Below, piece by piece: positions 17,223 to 26,200 of a stretch of DNA of 56,701 bases. The notes under the pieces were generated by a model. That model was not told the origin of the DNA. It searched no databases and was given only the letters and a program-made list of their open reading frames with translations. Each line of letters opens with the position of its first letter. Position 1 is the stretch's first letter. Location: assembly GCA_002690725.1 (NCBI GenBank), contig NZFS01000011.1:76026-132726 (forward strand), written 5' to 3'. Made by a program: the position numbers and the translations under genes. The stretch is from Gammaproteobacteria bacterium (GTDB lineage: Bacteria > Pseudomonadota > Gammaproteobacteria > Magnimaribacterales > D2472).

Positions 17223-18579
17223 ATGAATAATTTTACGATCCAAAAAACAGAAACAATTAAGACTGCATTAGAAAAAATAGAATCTAATGGAGATGGAATA
17301 ATTTGCATTGTTAATAAATCCAATAAACTTATTGGTATAGCGACTGATGGTGACATAAGAAGAAAACTTTTGGATGGAATCACCCTAGATGAACCCATAA
17401 GTTCATGTATGAATGCGTCATTTATTTCAGCATCAAGCAATGACTCAAGAGAAACTCTGCTAAAACTTCTCGATAATGGAGCTAAAGCAATTCCGTTGGT
17501 AGATGACAATAAAGCATTGTTGAAGTTAATAACACGAAGCAACTTACCAATCTCAGGCGAAAAGAGAAATTTTGCTCGTTCTAAAGCACCAGTTAGAGTA
17601 AGTTTTGGAGGAGGTGGATCAGACTTAACACACTTTTTCTCTAAATCAAATGGCGCGGTAATTAACGCAACAATTTCTATATATTCTCATGCATTTCTTA
17701 AACAAAGAAGTGATAAAAAAGTTATTATTAAATCTAGAGATTTAAATGAAGTTATAGAAGAAGATAGCCTTGATATAGCCTTGAAAAAAAAAATCTAATT
17801 TAAATTTAATTCAATCAATAATAAAATTAATAAGTCCTGAATATGGTTTTGAACTAGAGATATATTCAGATTTTCCATCAAACTCAGGTCTTGGAGGCTC
17901 CTCTGCTATATCTGCTGCAGTTCTTGGTTGCTTTAACGAATTTAGAAAAGATCCATGGGATACGTATGAACTATCTGAGCTTGCTTTTCAAGCAGAAAGA
18001 TTAAGCTTAAATATTGCTGGAGGTTGGCAAGATCAGTATGCATGTACTTTTGGAGGATTTAATTTTATAGAATTTAATAAAGATAAAAATATTATTCATC
18101 CTTTAAGAATTCAAAAATCAACTAAATTAGAGTTAGAGGAAAATCTTATCTTATGCGATACGGGTATTTCTCATAATTCTGGAAATATTCATAATGATCA
18201 AAAACAGAGTATGCAAAATAAAGATATAGATAGTTTGGTTAAAAATAATGTAGATTTAACCTATGAAATTAAAAATCAATTATTAAGAGGAAAATTAAAT
18301 GATTTTGGTATTTCAATGGATAAAGCCTGGGAAAATAAAAGAAGATTTAGTAAAAGCATATCTTCATCTGAAATTGATAATATATATAGTGAGGCAAAGA
18401 AAAGCGGAGCTATTGGGGGTAAGCTATTAGGAGCTGGTGGAGGTGGATTCTTTTTGTTCTATGTAGATCCATCCAAGCGTCAAAAAGTATTGAAAAAACT
18501 TGAAAAAATGAACTTAAATATATTCAGATTTATTTTTGATGACCTTGGATTGCAGTCCTGGAAGACTAGAGAAGAATGA
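17223..18579 (+). pseudogene. CBS-domain pair fused to a heptose-7-phosphate-kinase-like GHMP kinase, frameshifted at A10
   Basis: Two pieces of one gene. The first frame (17223-17798) encodes a CBS-domain pair (about residues 1-118, with GIATDGDIRRKLL) and then the GHMP start KAPVRVSFGGGGSDL. It stops just after a run of ten A (17784-17793). Removing one A gives an uninterrupted frame to 18579 carrying SGLGGSSAISAA, GGWQDQYA and GGKLLGAGGGGF, the ATP-binding and motif 3 elements of D-glycero-D-manno-heptose 7-phosphate kinase (HddA). The repaired protein would have about 451 residues. The strong conservation on both sides suggests a sequencing indel, slippage rescue or a very recent lesion rather than an old pseudogene. 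Confidence 0.85.
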
Positions 18580-18598
18580 CAACACTAAGAGTTATATT

Positions 18599-20485
18599 AT
18601 GAAAATTGGAGAACACTCAATAGGTGAAAATAGGGTATATGTAATAGCTGAAATAGGAAATAACCATAATGGAAATTTTGATAGAGCTATCAATATGATC
18701 GATGAAGCAAAAGATGCAGGAGCCGATTGTGTAAAATTTCAAATGAGACACTTAAATAAAGTCTATAGAAAGAAGACATTACTAAAAGATAGTGAGGATC
18801 TTGGAACAGAATATGTAATAGATTTATTAAATAGATTTGAATTACCAAAGGACCAACATAAAAAATTATTTGAATACGCAAAAAGTAAAAATATTACATA
18901 CTTGTGCACACCATGGGACACTGATAGTGTCAACTTCCTTGACAATATGGGTGTGGAAGCATTTAAAGTTGCATCAGCAGACTTAACAAATTTACCGCTC
19001 ATAAAATCTCTTATAGATACTGCTAAGCCTTTAATCTTATCAACAGGAATGAGTACGGAAAGTGAGATTCATAAAACTGTTTCGTTTCTTTTAAAAAACT
19101 CAGCAAAATTTGTCTTATTACATTGTAATAGCACCTATCCAGCCCCACTTCATGACATTAACCTAAAATGGATTAATCAGCTTAAAAAGATTCATAAATA
19201 TGTTGGATATTCTGGTCATGAGAGAGGCATCAATGTTTCTTTAGCTTCAGTTAGTTTTGGTATTTGTGTCTTAGAAAGACATTTTACCCAAGATAGGAAT
19301 ATGGAAGGACCTGATCACGCAGCAAGTTTAACTCAGTCTGAATTTAAATTGATGGTCGATGGAATAAGAGAAATTGAGAGTGCTTTAGGAGGTTCAAAAA
19401 GAAAACTGTCACAAGGCGAGATGATAAATAGAGAAAATTTAGCAAAAAGTTTAGTTGCGTCAAGAAGCTTAAAGAAAGGAGAGATTCTTAAGGCTGATGA
19501 TATTAAAGTCAGAAGTCCTGGACAGGGTCTTTCACCTCAACATTTTGAAGAATTGGTAGGTATAGAAGTTCGACATGATATGCAGGAAGAAGATTTCTTT
19601 TTTATGAGTGATATAGAAAATACTCGAATAGAACCAAGAGATTACACATTTTCTCGCCCATGGGGAGTGCCAGTAAGGTATCATGATTTTAATGAATATA
19701 ACGATAAAATATCTCCCGATTTATATGAGTTTCATCTTTCATATTCTGACATGGAATTAGATATTTCTAAATTTCTAAATGGAACATATAAAAATGACTT
19801 TGTTGTTCATGCACCTGAGCTTTTTGAAGGGAGCATGTTACTAGATCTTGCAACTCCTGATAATCAATACAGAAATCAATCAATTAAATATATGCAAGAA
19901 GTAATTGATATTACAAAAAAATTAAAAACTTATTTTCCAAAAACAATTAGACCTATGATAGTTACAAATATTGGAGGTATTTCAATGGACTCAAATCTTC
20001 CTGATGATCAGGTAAATGAAGGGTACGAAATATTCAAGAACAGTTTAAAAGAATTAGATTTATCTGGCGTAGAAATTATTCCTCAAACAATGGCACCTTT
20101 TCCATGGCATTTTGGTGGCCAGAGATATCAAAACCTATTTGTTCATCCTCATGAAATTGTAGAGTGGTGCAAAAAGCTAAACCTTAGAATGTGTTTTGAT
20201 ATATCACATTCATTTTTGACTTGTAATCACTTTGGTTATGATTTTTATGAATTTTGTAAAGAAGTTGCGCCTCATAGTGTTCATTTTCATCTGGGGGACG
20301 CATATGGAGTAAATGGAGAAGGCTTACAAATAGGAGAAGGAGAAATAAACTTTGAATTATTGGGAAAAATATTAAAAACATCATGTCCTGACGCATTCTT
20401 TATCCCAGAGATTTGGCAAGGTCATAAAAATGGTGGTGAGGGATTTTGGATCGCACTTGATAAATTAGAAAAGACATTACAATAA
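18599..20485 (+). CDS. N-acetylneuraminate synthase family (NeuB-SAF) fused to a xylose-isomerase-like TIM barrel
   Basis: Three parts in 628 residues. Residues about 1-265 are a NeuB barrel (VIAEIGNNHNGN, DCVKFQ, FKVASADL, STGMSTE, LLHCNSTYPAP, YSGHERG) condensing PEP with an aldose. About 283-345 is an SAF/antifreeze-like domain (SLVASRSLKKGEIL, RSPGQGLSP). About 350-628 is a sugar-phosphate-isomerase barrel with CFDISHSF, HFHLGDA and QIGEGEINF. The ATG at 18599 matches the NeuB N-terminus; an upstream in-frame start overlaps the kinase gene. Together with the CMP-sugar synthetase at 10412 this argues for a CMP-ulosonate; the C-terminal barrel could make the substrate or modify the product. 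Confidence 0.86.
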   Translation: MKIGEHSIGENRVYVIAEIGNNHNGNFDRAINMIDEAKDAGADCVKFQMRHLNKVYRKKTLLKDSEDLGTEYVIDLLNRFELPKDQHKKLFEYAKSKNITYLCTPWDTDSVNFLDNMGVEAFKVASADLTNLPLIKSLIDTAKPLILSTGMSTESEIHKTVSFLLKNSAKFVLLHCNSTYPAPLHDINLKWINQLKKIHKYVGYSGHERGINVSLASVSFGICVLERHFTQDRNMEGPDHAASLTQSEFKLMVDGIREIESALGGSKRKLSQGEMINRENLAKSLVASRSLKKGEILKADDIKVRSPGQGLSPQHFEELVGIEVRHDMQEEDFFFMSDIENTRIEPRDYTFSRPWGVPVRYHDFNEYNDKISPDLYEFHLSYSDMELDISKFLNGTYKNDFVVHAPELFEGSMLLDLATPDNQYRNQSIKYMQEVIDITKKLKTYFPKTIRPMIVTNIGGISMDSNLPDDQVNEGYEIFKNSLKELDLSGVEIIPQTMAPFPWHFGGQRYQNLFVHPHEIVEWCKKLNLRMCFDISHSFLTCNHFGYDFYEFCKEVAPHSVHFHLGDAYGVNGEGLQIGEGEINFELLGKILKTSCPDAFFIPEIWQGHKNGGEGFWIALDKLEKTLQ

Positions 20486-20513
20486 TTATCTTGATGTGAT
20501 AGGAGCACAATCT

Positions 20514-21383
20514 ATGGGAAAAATCTTTAATTTGCTTGAGTCTTTAGAATTAACCTCTAAAAATACAGCCGAAATCTTTTCAGAATCTACTAGAGATGTA
20601 GAAAACCTGAGAGTATTTAAGGATTCAGTATCAGATATTATTTTTATTGATGATTTCTTTGTAGGTGATGATGTATATATCGAAGGTCAATATAGAGAAG
20701 AAGAGGCAACAGCTCAATCTGCATCAATTGAAGATATTGCAGATAATAAAAGAAGGGCATCCGATTTTTTTAATCTTTATAAAAATAAAATTATTTGCGA
20801 TTTTGGTTGTGGACAAGGCACCTTTTTAACAAACACTATTAATGAAACTAAAAAATCTATTGGAATAGAAGTTCAAGACAATTATCTGCAAGAGCTTAAT
20901 AAGAATAATATTGATTGCTATAGAGATATTGCTAATCTTGATGATCATTCAATAGATTCTTGCTTTCTTTTTCATGTTTTGGAACATTTTGAAGATCCCA
21001 TACATCATTTAGATTCAATTAAAACCAAATTAGTGGAAGGTGGAAAAGTTGTTATTGAGGTTCCCCATGCAAGAGATCTTTTAATTAAAAATCTTAAAAT
21101 TCAAGAGTTTATTGACTTTACTTTATGGTCTCAACATTTAATTTTACATACAAGAGAGTCTTTAGAAAAATTTCTTTCAGCAGCGGGTTATAAAAATATT
21201 AAAATTTATGGTGTTCAAAGATTTTCTATTGCAAACCATTTGCAGTGGGCCACAAATAAAATACCAGGTGGACATAGAGGCGAGCTTGCATATATAGAAG
21301 AACCTGAATTAGTAATGGCATATCAGGAAACTCTTAATAGAATTGATGCAACAGACACATTAATAGCTATTGCTAATAAATAA
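20514..21383 (+). CDS. SAM-dependent methyltransferase, class I
   Basis: 289 residues with SAM motif CDFGCGQGTFL in the middle, GIEV for the acidic strand, FHVLEHFEDP, and VVIEVPHARD. The N-terminal about 80 residues precede the fold and may bind the substrate. The ATG at 20514 is preferred because AGGAG at 20501-20505 sits eight bases before it; a GTG at 20496 is possible. It is the last gene of island I before tRNA-Leu and probably methylates a sugar; target unknown. Confidence 0.82.
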   Translation: MGKIFNLLESLELTSKNTAEIFSESTRDVENLRVFKDSVSDIIFIDDFFVGDDVYIEGQYREEEATAQSASIEDIADNKRRASDFFNLYKNKIICDFGCGQGTFLTNTINETKKSIGIEVQDNYLQELNKNNIDCYRDIANLDDHSIDSCFLFHVLEHFEDPIHHLDSIKTKLVEGGKVVIEVPHARDLLIKNLKIQEFIDFTLWSQHLILHTRESLEKFLSAAGYKNIKIYGVQRFSIANHLQWATNKIPGGHRGELAYIEEPELVMAYQETLNRIDATDTLIAIANK

Positions 21384-21452
21384 CAATTAACTTTAGACTA
21401 TTTTAGTACCAGATCATTTACTGAAATTGATTTAATTATTATAAAAATAAAA

Positions 21453-21458
21453 TATAAT
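21453..21458 (+). promoter_or_regulatory. Possible -10 box for tRNA-Leu
   Basis: TATAAT lies 13 bases before the tRNA-Leu 5' end. Candidate -35 hexamers (TTGATT at 21427, TTAATT at 21432) have spacings of 20 and 15, so only the -10 is persuasive. Confidence 0.35.
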
Positions 21459-21471
21459 AAGTTACCTATCA

Positions 21472-21558
21472 GCCCGGGTGGTGGAATTGGTAGACACAAG
21501 GGACTTAAAATCCCTCGCCAGCAATGGCGTGCCGGTTCAAGTCCGGCCTCGGGTACCA
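21472..21558 (+). tRNA. tRNA-Leu(UAA)
   Basis: Class II tRNA with a long variable arm. The acceptor GCCCGGG pairs with CTCGGGT (G-U at 1:72), the anticodon stem AGGGA/TCCCT encloses loop CTTAAAA with anticodon UAA at 21506-21508, the T-loop is GTTCAAGTC, and ACCA ends the gene (CCA at 21556-21558). It strongly resembles E. coli leuZ, the tRNA-Leu that stands beside cysT near pgsA. It closes surface island I. Confidence 0.97.
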
Positions 21559-21569
21559 ATCTAATTTAG

Positions 21570-21591
21570 ATATATTATTGAATTAATATAT
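21570..21591. terminator. Possible AT-only hairpin between tRNA-Leu and the converging FkbM gene
   Basis: ATATATTA and TAATATAT form a perfect 8-bp stem with a 6-base loop in the short spacer between two converging genes. There is no GC in the stem and only short U runs, so any terminator activity would be weak. Confidence 0.3.
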
Positions 21592-21599
21592 AGCTTATT

Positions 21600-22562
21600 T
21601 TAGTCAATTAACTTTTTGGCACTTTCAAACATAGTCGCATCCCTGCAACTATTAATAAAATAAGATAATTCATCGTTAAGAAAGCTTTTACTAAAATCTT
21701 CAGGCACAACTAGAAAATCAAAACAATAAAAAGAATCTGCAGTTAATTGATAAAATAATATTTTTTTACTGAAAGCTATATCATCTATTTGGTAGTTCCC
21801 ATGATAATTACCTAAATTGTCATAAATAAATAAATTCGAGTAACCATAATTTTTTAAATCAACTAGCGAATTAATACAGTCTTCAACATAATTTTTATTT
21901 TGTATTGTAAATACCTCAAACATTATCCATGGCATATTGTTAGTAATAGTATGCTTTGCACCTTTTAAAACTTCAAAATCATATCCATCAGTATCTATTT
22001 TGATGATATTGGGCTTTTTTAAATTTTTTAATTCTTTTAACATTGAATCAAGAGTTCTTTGTTTGATTGGCTCGCCATTATCATTAAGATTTATGAACGC
22101 AGTTCCACTTTTTTCAACAAATGCATTATTTGAAAATTCATCTTTTGATGAGCAAATCTCATAAATTATTTCAACTCTTTCATCTGATTTCCAATTTAAA
22201 TCTAAGTATTTGGAGAACTTAACATGTGGCTCAATTGCCAAAAATTTTGATTCAATTTTGTTATGCGAATCAAATAGTGCAAGAGTATCGCCGACGTTTG
22301 CTCCAACATCTACACAACTTATTTCAATATTATTTTTGTCAAAAAAGTTTGCAATTCTTATAGGCAAATTATCGTAATGCGTGAAGGATGATATATAGTC
22401 TGGAACAGCATGTGACAAAGGAACTATTATCTTTTTACCATTGATTACGTAACTAGTTTTTGGATCTGAAAAAACAGTAATCAATATGACCCTAACCAAA
22501 CCCCAAATTCTTTTCATGAAACCTTTTGAATTTGAATGTTGTTGTGTAATAAATGAAAGCAT
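21600..22562 (-). CDS. FkbM family SAM-dependent methyltransferase
   Basis: 320-residue FkbM-type methyltransferase: SAM motif CVDVGANVGDT, FLAIEPH, and the family signature IIKIDTDGYDFEVLKGA, followed by WIMFEVF. These enzymes O-methylate sugars or polyketides. It is the only sizeable minus-strand gene between the two islands; it converges on tRNA-Leu and diverges from the wzz-like gene across a 143-base spacer. Its isolation and orientation suggest a separate acquisition. The start is ATG (complement of 22560-22562). Confidence 0.88.
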   Translation of the reverse strand: MLSFITQQHSNSKGFMKRIWGLVRVILITVFSDPKTSYVINGKKIIVPLSHAVPDYISSFTHYDNLPIRIANFFDKNNIEISCVDVGANVGDTLALFDSHNKIESKFLAIEPHVKFSKYLDLNWKSDERVEIIYEICSSKDEFSNNAFVEKSGTAFINLNDNGEPIKQRTLDSMLKELKNLKKPNIIKIDTDGYDFEVLKGAKHTITNNMPWIMFEVFTIQNKNYVEDCINSLVDLKNYGYSNLFIYDNLGNYHGNYQIDDIAFSKKILFYQLTADSFYCFDFLVVPEDFSKSFLNDELSYFINSCRDATMFESAKKLID

Positions 22563-22677
22563 GTACTTATTTAACCAAACGAAAGTTTTTAGTAATTTTA
22601 ATTTTTTCGATTATATATTATTTTGATAATTATTGTGTTTTGTTAAATTAGTCTGAAATTATAGGGTGTGGCTATAT

Positions 22678-22704
22678 GTGTTAAAAAAAATATATAATTA
22701 ACAC
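22678..22704. promoter_or_regulatory. Palindrome GTGTTAA-N13-TTAACAC abutting the wzz-like start codon
   Basis: A perfect 7-bp inverted repeat (22678-22684 and 22698-22704) ends one base before the ATG at 22706. TATAAT, a possible -10 (22693-22698), lies inside it, which would make the message nearly leaderless. No Shine-Dalgarno is seen. It could be an operator or a start-masking hairpin; the spacer is also the divergent region for the FkbM gene. Confidence 0.4.
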
Positions 22705-22705
22705 T

Positions 22706-23659
22706 ATGGAAAACAATAACCATAAAAATACTGCTTTAAATTATGACGCAGAGATTGATTTTAAGGAATTATTTCAAATAATTTGGGATTCTAAAATTCT
22801 TGTTTCCTCAATAACATTTATTTTTATGGTAATTGCCATTTTATATAGCCTTCTTCAACCAAATATATATCAATCGAATGCACTTTTAAGTCCAATGGAA
22901 AGTCAAGGTGGATTAAGTAGCGCTCTTGGAAATTACAGCGGAATTGCAACAATTGCTGGAATTAATATCCCATCTCAGGATAGCGATAGCAATGCTGTAA
23001 AATCAATAAAAAAATTAAATAGCCTCAGTTTTTTTTCTGAAAATATTCTACCAAATATTTTTCTTCCAGATCTCATGGCAATACAATCTTGGGATTCTGT
23101 CTCTAATGTCAATAGTTATGACGAAGATATCTATGATGCTTCCAAACAAACATGGGTCAGAGATTATCAATATCCACAAAATCAGATACCAAGTGCACAG
23201 GAAGCTTTCAAGATTTTCATGAAAGAGCATCTTAGTGTTGATAAAGATATTGATACCGGCTTTGTTACTATCTCCATAAAACACCAATCACCATTTGTAG
23301 CAAAAAATTGGACTGAGGTAATTGTTGATCAACTTAACGATTTTTATAGAATAAAAGATAAGGCAGAAGCAGAAGCTGCTATTGCTTTCCTTAACATGCA
23401 GATTTCTCAAACAAGTTATTCTGAAATTAAACAAGTCATCGCAGAGTTAATTCAACAGAAGACCCAGCAGTTAGCTTTAATAGAAGTAAGTAAATTTTAT
23501 GTATTTGAATATTTAGATCCTCCTGCTGTAATGGAACAAAAATCAGAACCAAACCGGATGTTAATTTGTCTGTTTGGAATTTTTTTAGGAGGATTTATAG
23601 GAATCTTAACAGTTATACTTAGGCACTATGCTTTTAAAAATGACTCTTATAAAACTTAA
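22706..23659 (+). CDS. Wzz-type chain-length determinant (polysaccharide co-polymerase)
   Basis: Inner-membrane protein that sets polysaccharide chain length together with the Wzy polymerase. 317 residues: an N-terminal cytoplasmic stretch EIDFKELFQIIWDSK, a transmembrane helix at about 30-50, a long periplasmic part with helix-rich PSAQEAFKIF and AEAAIAFLNMQIS, the Pro-rich PPAVMEQKSEPNR, and a second transmembrane helix at about 288-308. No kinase domain follows, so it is the O-antigen/Wzz type rather than Wzc. It opens island II, with a palindrome just before its ATG. Confidence 0.85.
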   Translation: MENNNHKNTALNYDAEIDFKELFQIIWDSKILVSSITFIFMVIAILYSLLQPNIYQSNALLSPMESQGGLSSALGNYSGIATIAGINIPSQDSDSNAVKSIKKLNSLSFFSENILPNIFLPDLMAIQSWDSVSNVNSYDEDIYDASKQTWVRDYQYPQNQIPSAQEAFKIFMKEHLSVDKDIDTGFVTISIKHQSPFVAKNWTEVIVDQLNDFYRIKDKAEAEAAIAFLNMQISQTSYSEIKQVIAELIQQKTQQLALIEVSKFYVFEYLDPPAVMEQKSEPNRMLICLFGIFLGGFIGILTVILRHYAFKNDSYKT

Positions 23660-23681
23660 CATTAAATATCTAGAAATTTAA

Positions 23682-24716
23682 ATGAAGAAAAAGGCTCTTA
23701 TCACTGGAATTACAGGACAAGATGGTTCATATTTAGCAGAACTTCTTTTAGGCAAGGGATACGAAGTTCATGGTATAAAAAGAAGATCATCTTTAATAAA
23801 TACTGAAAGAATTGATCACATATATCAAGATAGACATTTGGATGATTCTAATTTTTTTCTTCATTATGGAGATTTAACTGATAACTTAAATCTTTCAAAA
23901 TTAATTGGAACCATTCAACCAGAAGAAGTATATAATTTGGGTGCACAATCTCATGTTGCAGTAAGTTTTGATTTGCCTCAATATACTGCTAATTCAGATG
24001 CTTTAGGAACTCTAGCTTTGCTGGAAGCAATTAGATTCAACAATCTAGAAAACAAAACAAGATTTTATCAAGCATCTACTTAGGAATTATATGGAAAAGT
24101 TCAAGAAATTCCTCAAACTGAAAAAACACCTTTTTATCCAAGAAGTCCATATGCAGTTGCTAAACTTTATGCATATTGGATTGTTGTTAATTACAGAGAA
24201 GCATATGATATTCATGCCTCTAACGGGATATTGTTTAATCATGAAAGTCCAAGAAGAGGCGAAACTTTTGTTACGAGAAAAATAACCAGAGCAGTTGCAG
24301 CTATTGAAAGAGGTATCCAAGATAAGTTATATCTAGGAAACTTAAATGCTAAAAGAGACTGGGGGCATGCCAAAGATTATGTTGAGATGATGTGGATGAT
24401 GCTTCAAATGGAACAACCTGATGATTATGTTGTAGCAACAAATGAAACTCATGAGGTTAGAGAATTTGTATCGCTTGCTTTTAAAGCTGTTAAAAAAGAC
24501 ATTATTTGGGAAGGAGATGGCGTCAATGAAAAAGGAATTGATAAATCAACAGGTAAAGTTTTAGTTGAAGTTGATCCAATGTACTTTAGGCCAACAGAGG
24601 TAGATTTGCTTATTGGAGACTCCTCCAAGGCAAAAGAAAAGCTTGGCTGGGAGCCTAAAATTAAATTTGAAGATCTCGTGACAGAAATGGTTGAAAGCGA
24701 TTTAAAGAGAGTTTAA
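23682..24716 (+). pseudogene. gmd: GDP-mannose 4,6-dehydratase with an in-frame amber stop
   Basis: Makes GDP-4-keto-6-deoxymannose, the precursor of GDP-fucose and GDP-perosamine. The frame is collinear with Gmd from start ([16 protein letters not shown]) to end. Codon 134 at 24081-24083 is TAG, inside the catalytic motif: YQAST-stop-ELYG, where Gmd has STSELYG. The following Glu, the YAVAK pair (SPYAVAK), [16 protein letters not shown] and [12 protein letters not shown] are all intact. A single C-to-A change from a TCG serine codon explains it. No other damage is seen, so it is a fresh mutation, a sequencing error or a suppressed stop. The downstream users (gmm-like, fcl, perosamine-synthase-like genes) are intact. 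Confidence 0.9.
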
Positions 24717-24727
24717 TTTAATCTGTT

Positions 24728-26200
24728 TTGTCTTTTTATAAAAATAGTCTGTATACCCTTTTTTCTCATATATTTATTGTTGCGCAACCAATAATAATAG
24801 TTCCTTTACTTATAAACTTATCTTCTCAGGAGCTCTATGCAGAGTATATTCTTTTGTTATCTTTTCTTGGAATAGTATCAGGTATTTCATCGCTTGGGTT
24901 CGATGTCTCATACAAGAGAAGGTATCCGACTTTACAGGTTTCTAAAGAAATTTACTCAAGACAAGACTTATTTTTTACACAGTTTTGGTTTCATTTATTT
25001 TGTTCTTTAATTTTTGCTATTTTTTGTTTTTTTTGTATTTTCTTAATGGTAGGTTCTTTCATAACCTTTGGCTATGAAGAAATATGGATTGTTCCAGTAT
25101 ATGTTCTAGCAAACACTTTTTTTAATCAATTTGTGAGCTATGCAAGATATTCAAACAGGTTAGGTTTTCATAATCTTTTATTATCACTCAACCCTGTTCT
25201 ATTTATTTCTACAGTTTTTTACTTTTCTTCAATATTTGAAATTACACTTTTATCATTGTTTTTGATTCATTCTTTAAACCTATTTACATTAGGCATAGCA
25301 GCAAGCTTATATGTATTTAGTGATTTGGGTTTTAAATTTAGATTTCCTAACTATAAAAAAATAAAATTTGAATTGGTTATTGGATTTCCATTTTTGCTAA
25401 CTTACATAGTTGATTCATTAATAATATCTTCTGATAGATATTTAATAGCATTTATAATTAACCTTTCATCTGTATCTTATTATGTTCCAGCTTATATCAT
25501 TGGGAGTCTGCCAATTTTAATTGCTAGAGTTTTGGGTGTTGTTTTGCCTCAAATATTATCATTATGTGTAGACAAGAATTTTGATGAACTTGGAAAAAGC
25601 CTTATCAAACAATCTAAATTAATATTTTTAGTTATTTCTATTCCTTTTTTTCTTGGTAGTATTATTGTTGGTAATGAGGTTCTCACTATTTATACAAATT
25701 CAGAAATTGCCAAACAAGGTTATATAGTTTTATCAATAATTTCGTTTTCTTCAATATTCTTTGGTTTGTTTATTATCAATTCGAATATTTTATTTGTTAG
25801 GCTAAAAACAAAAGAGTTATTTAGAGTAAATTTATGGATGTTTTTTATTAATTTCATTTTTAATTTAATTCTTCTGTATACATTTAAAGATATTAATTAT
25901 GCAGCTTTGGTAACTTTATTTAGTTATATTTTTGGCCATATATTTTTATGCAATTTAATTCTTAATGATTCTTTATATTTTAAGACACTTTATAAAGATA
26001 TCTTAAGAATTTTGTTTTCAAGTTTTACGGCAGTATTTGTTTTAATGATGCTTCAATCATTATATGACCAAGGAAGCATTTACTTAAATATATCAATAAC
26101 TGCCGCTATATACTTTGCAATGTTATTAATTTTCTTTTACAAAAGACTAAAAGACTCCTTTAAAAAGTTAGATGAATTAAAAGTTTTATTTAAAGCTTAA
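24728..26200 (+). CDS. Oligosaccharide flippase (Wzx/MATE-like)
   Basis: 490 residues, almost entirely hydrophobic, with about twelve to fourteen predicted transmembrane helices and the N-terminal pattern of polysaccharide transporters (LFSHIFIVAQPIIIVPLL). It would flip undecaprenyl-linked repeat units to the periplasm. The start appears to be TTG at 24728; no ATG or GTG lies close in frame. Its company, a Wzz-like protein, an EpsG-type polymerase and glycosyltransferases, supports a Wzx role. Sequence in this family is poorly conserved, so the substrate cannot be read. Confidence 0.8.
   Translation: MSFYKNSLYTLFSHIFIVAQPIIIVPLLINLSSQELYAEYILLLSFLGIVSGISSLGFDVSYKRRYPTLQVSKEIYSRQDLFFTQFWFHLFCSLIFAIFCFFCIFLMVGSFITFGYEEIWIVPVYVLANTFFNQFVSYARYSNRLGFHNLLLSLNPVLFISTVFYFSSIFEITLLSLFLIHSLNLFTLGIAASLYVFSDLGFKFRFPNYKKIKFELVIGFPFLLTYIVDSLIISSDRYLIAFIINLSSVSYYVPAYIIGSLPILIARVLGVVLPQILSLCVDKNFDELGKSLIKQSKLIFLVISIPFFLGSIIVGNEVLTIYTNSEIAKQGYIVLSIISFSSIFFGLFIINSNILFVRLKTKELFRVNLWMFFINFIFNLILLYTFKDINYAALVTLFSYIFGHIFLCNLILNDSLYFKTLYKDILRILFSSFTAVFVLMMLQSLYDQGSIYLNISITAAIYFAMLLIFFYKRLKDSFKKLDELKVLFKA

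Noticed and set aside
10321-21558. Integrative element bounded by tRNA-Cys and tRNA-Leu
   Set aside because: No integrase, transposase or phage gene is seen, and I found no copy of either tRNA 3' end as an attachment repeat. An insertion hotspot remains possible, but not a recognisable mobile element.
24081-24083. Amber codon read as pyrrolysine in gmd
   Set aside because: There is no Pyl machinery in the window and Gmd has Ser here; mutation, suppression or a sequencing error is simpler.
24091-24285. Short plus-strand frame after the gmd stop as a new small gene
   Set aside because: It is out of frame with the conserved Gmd sequence that continues through this region.
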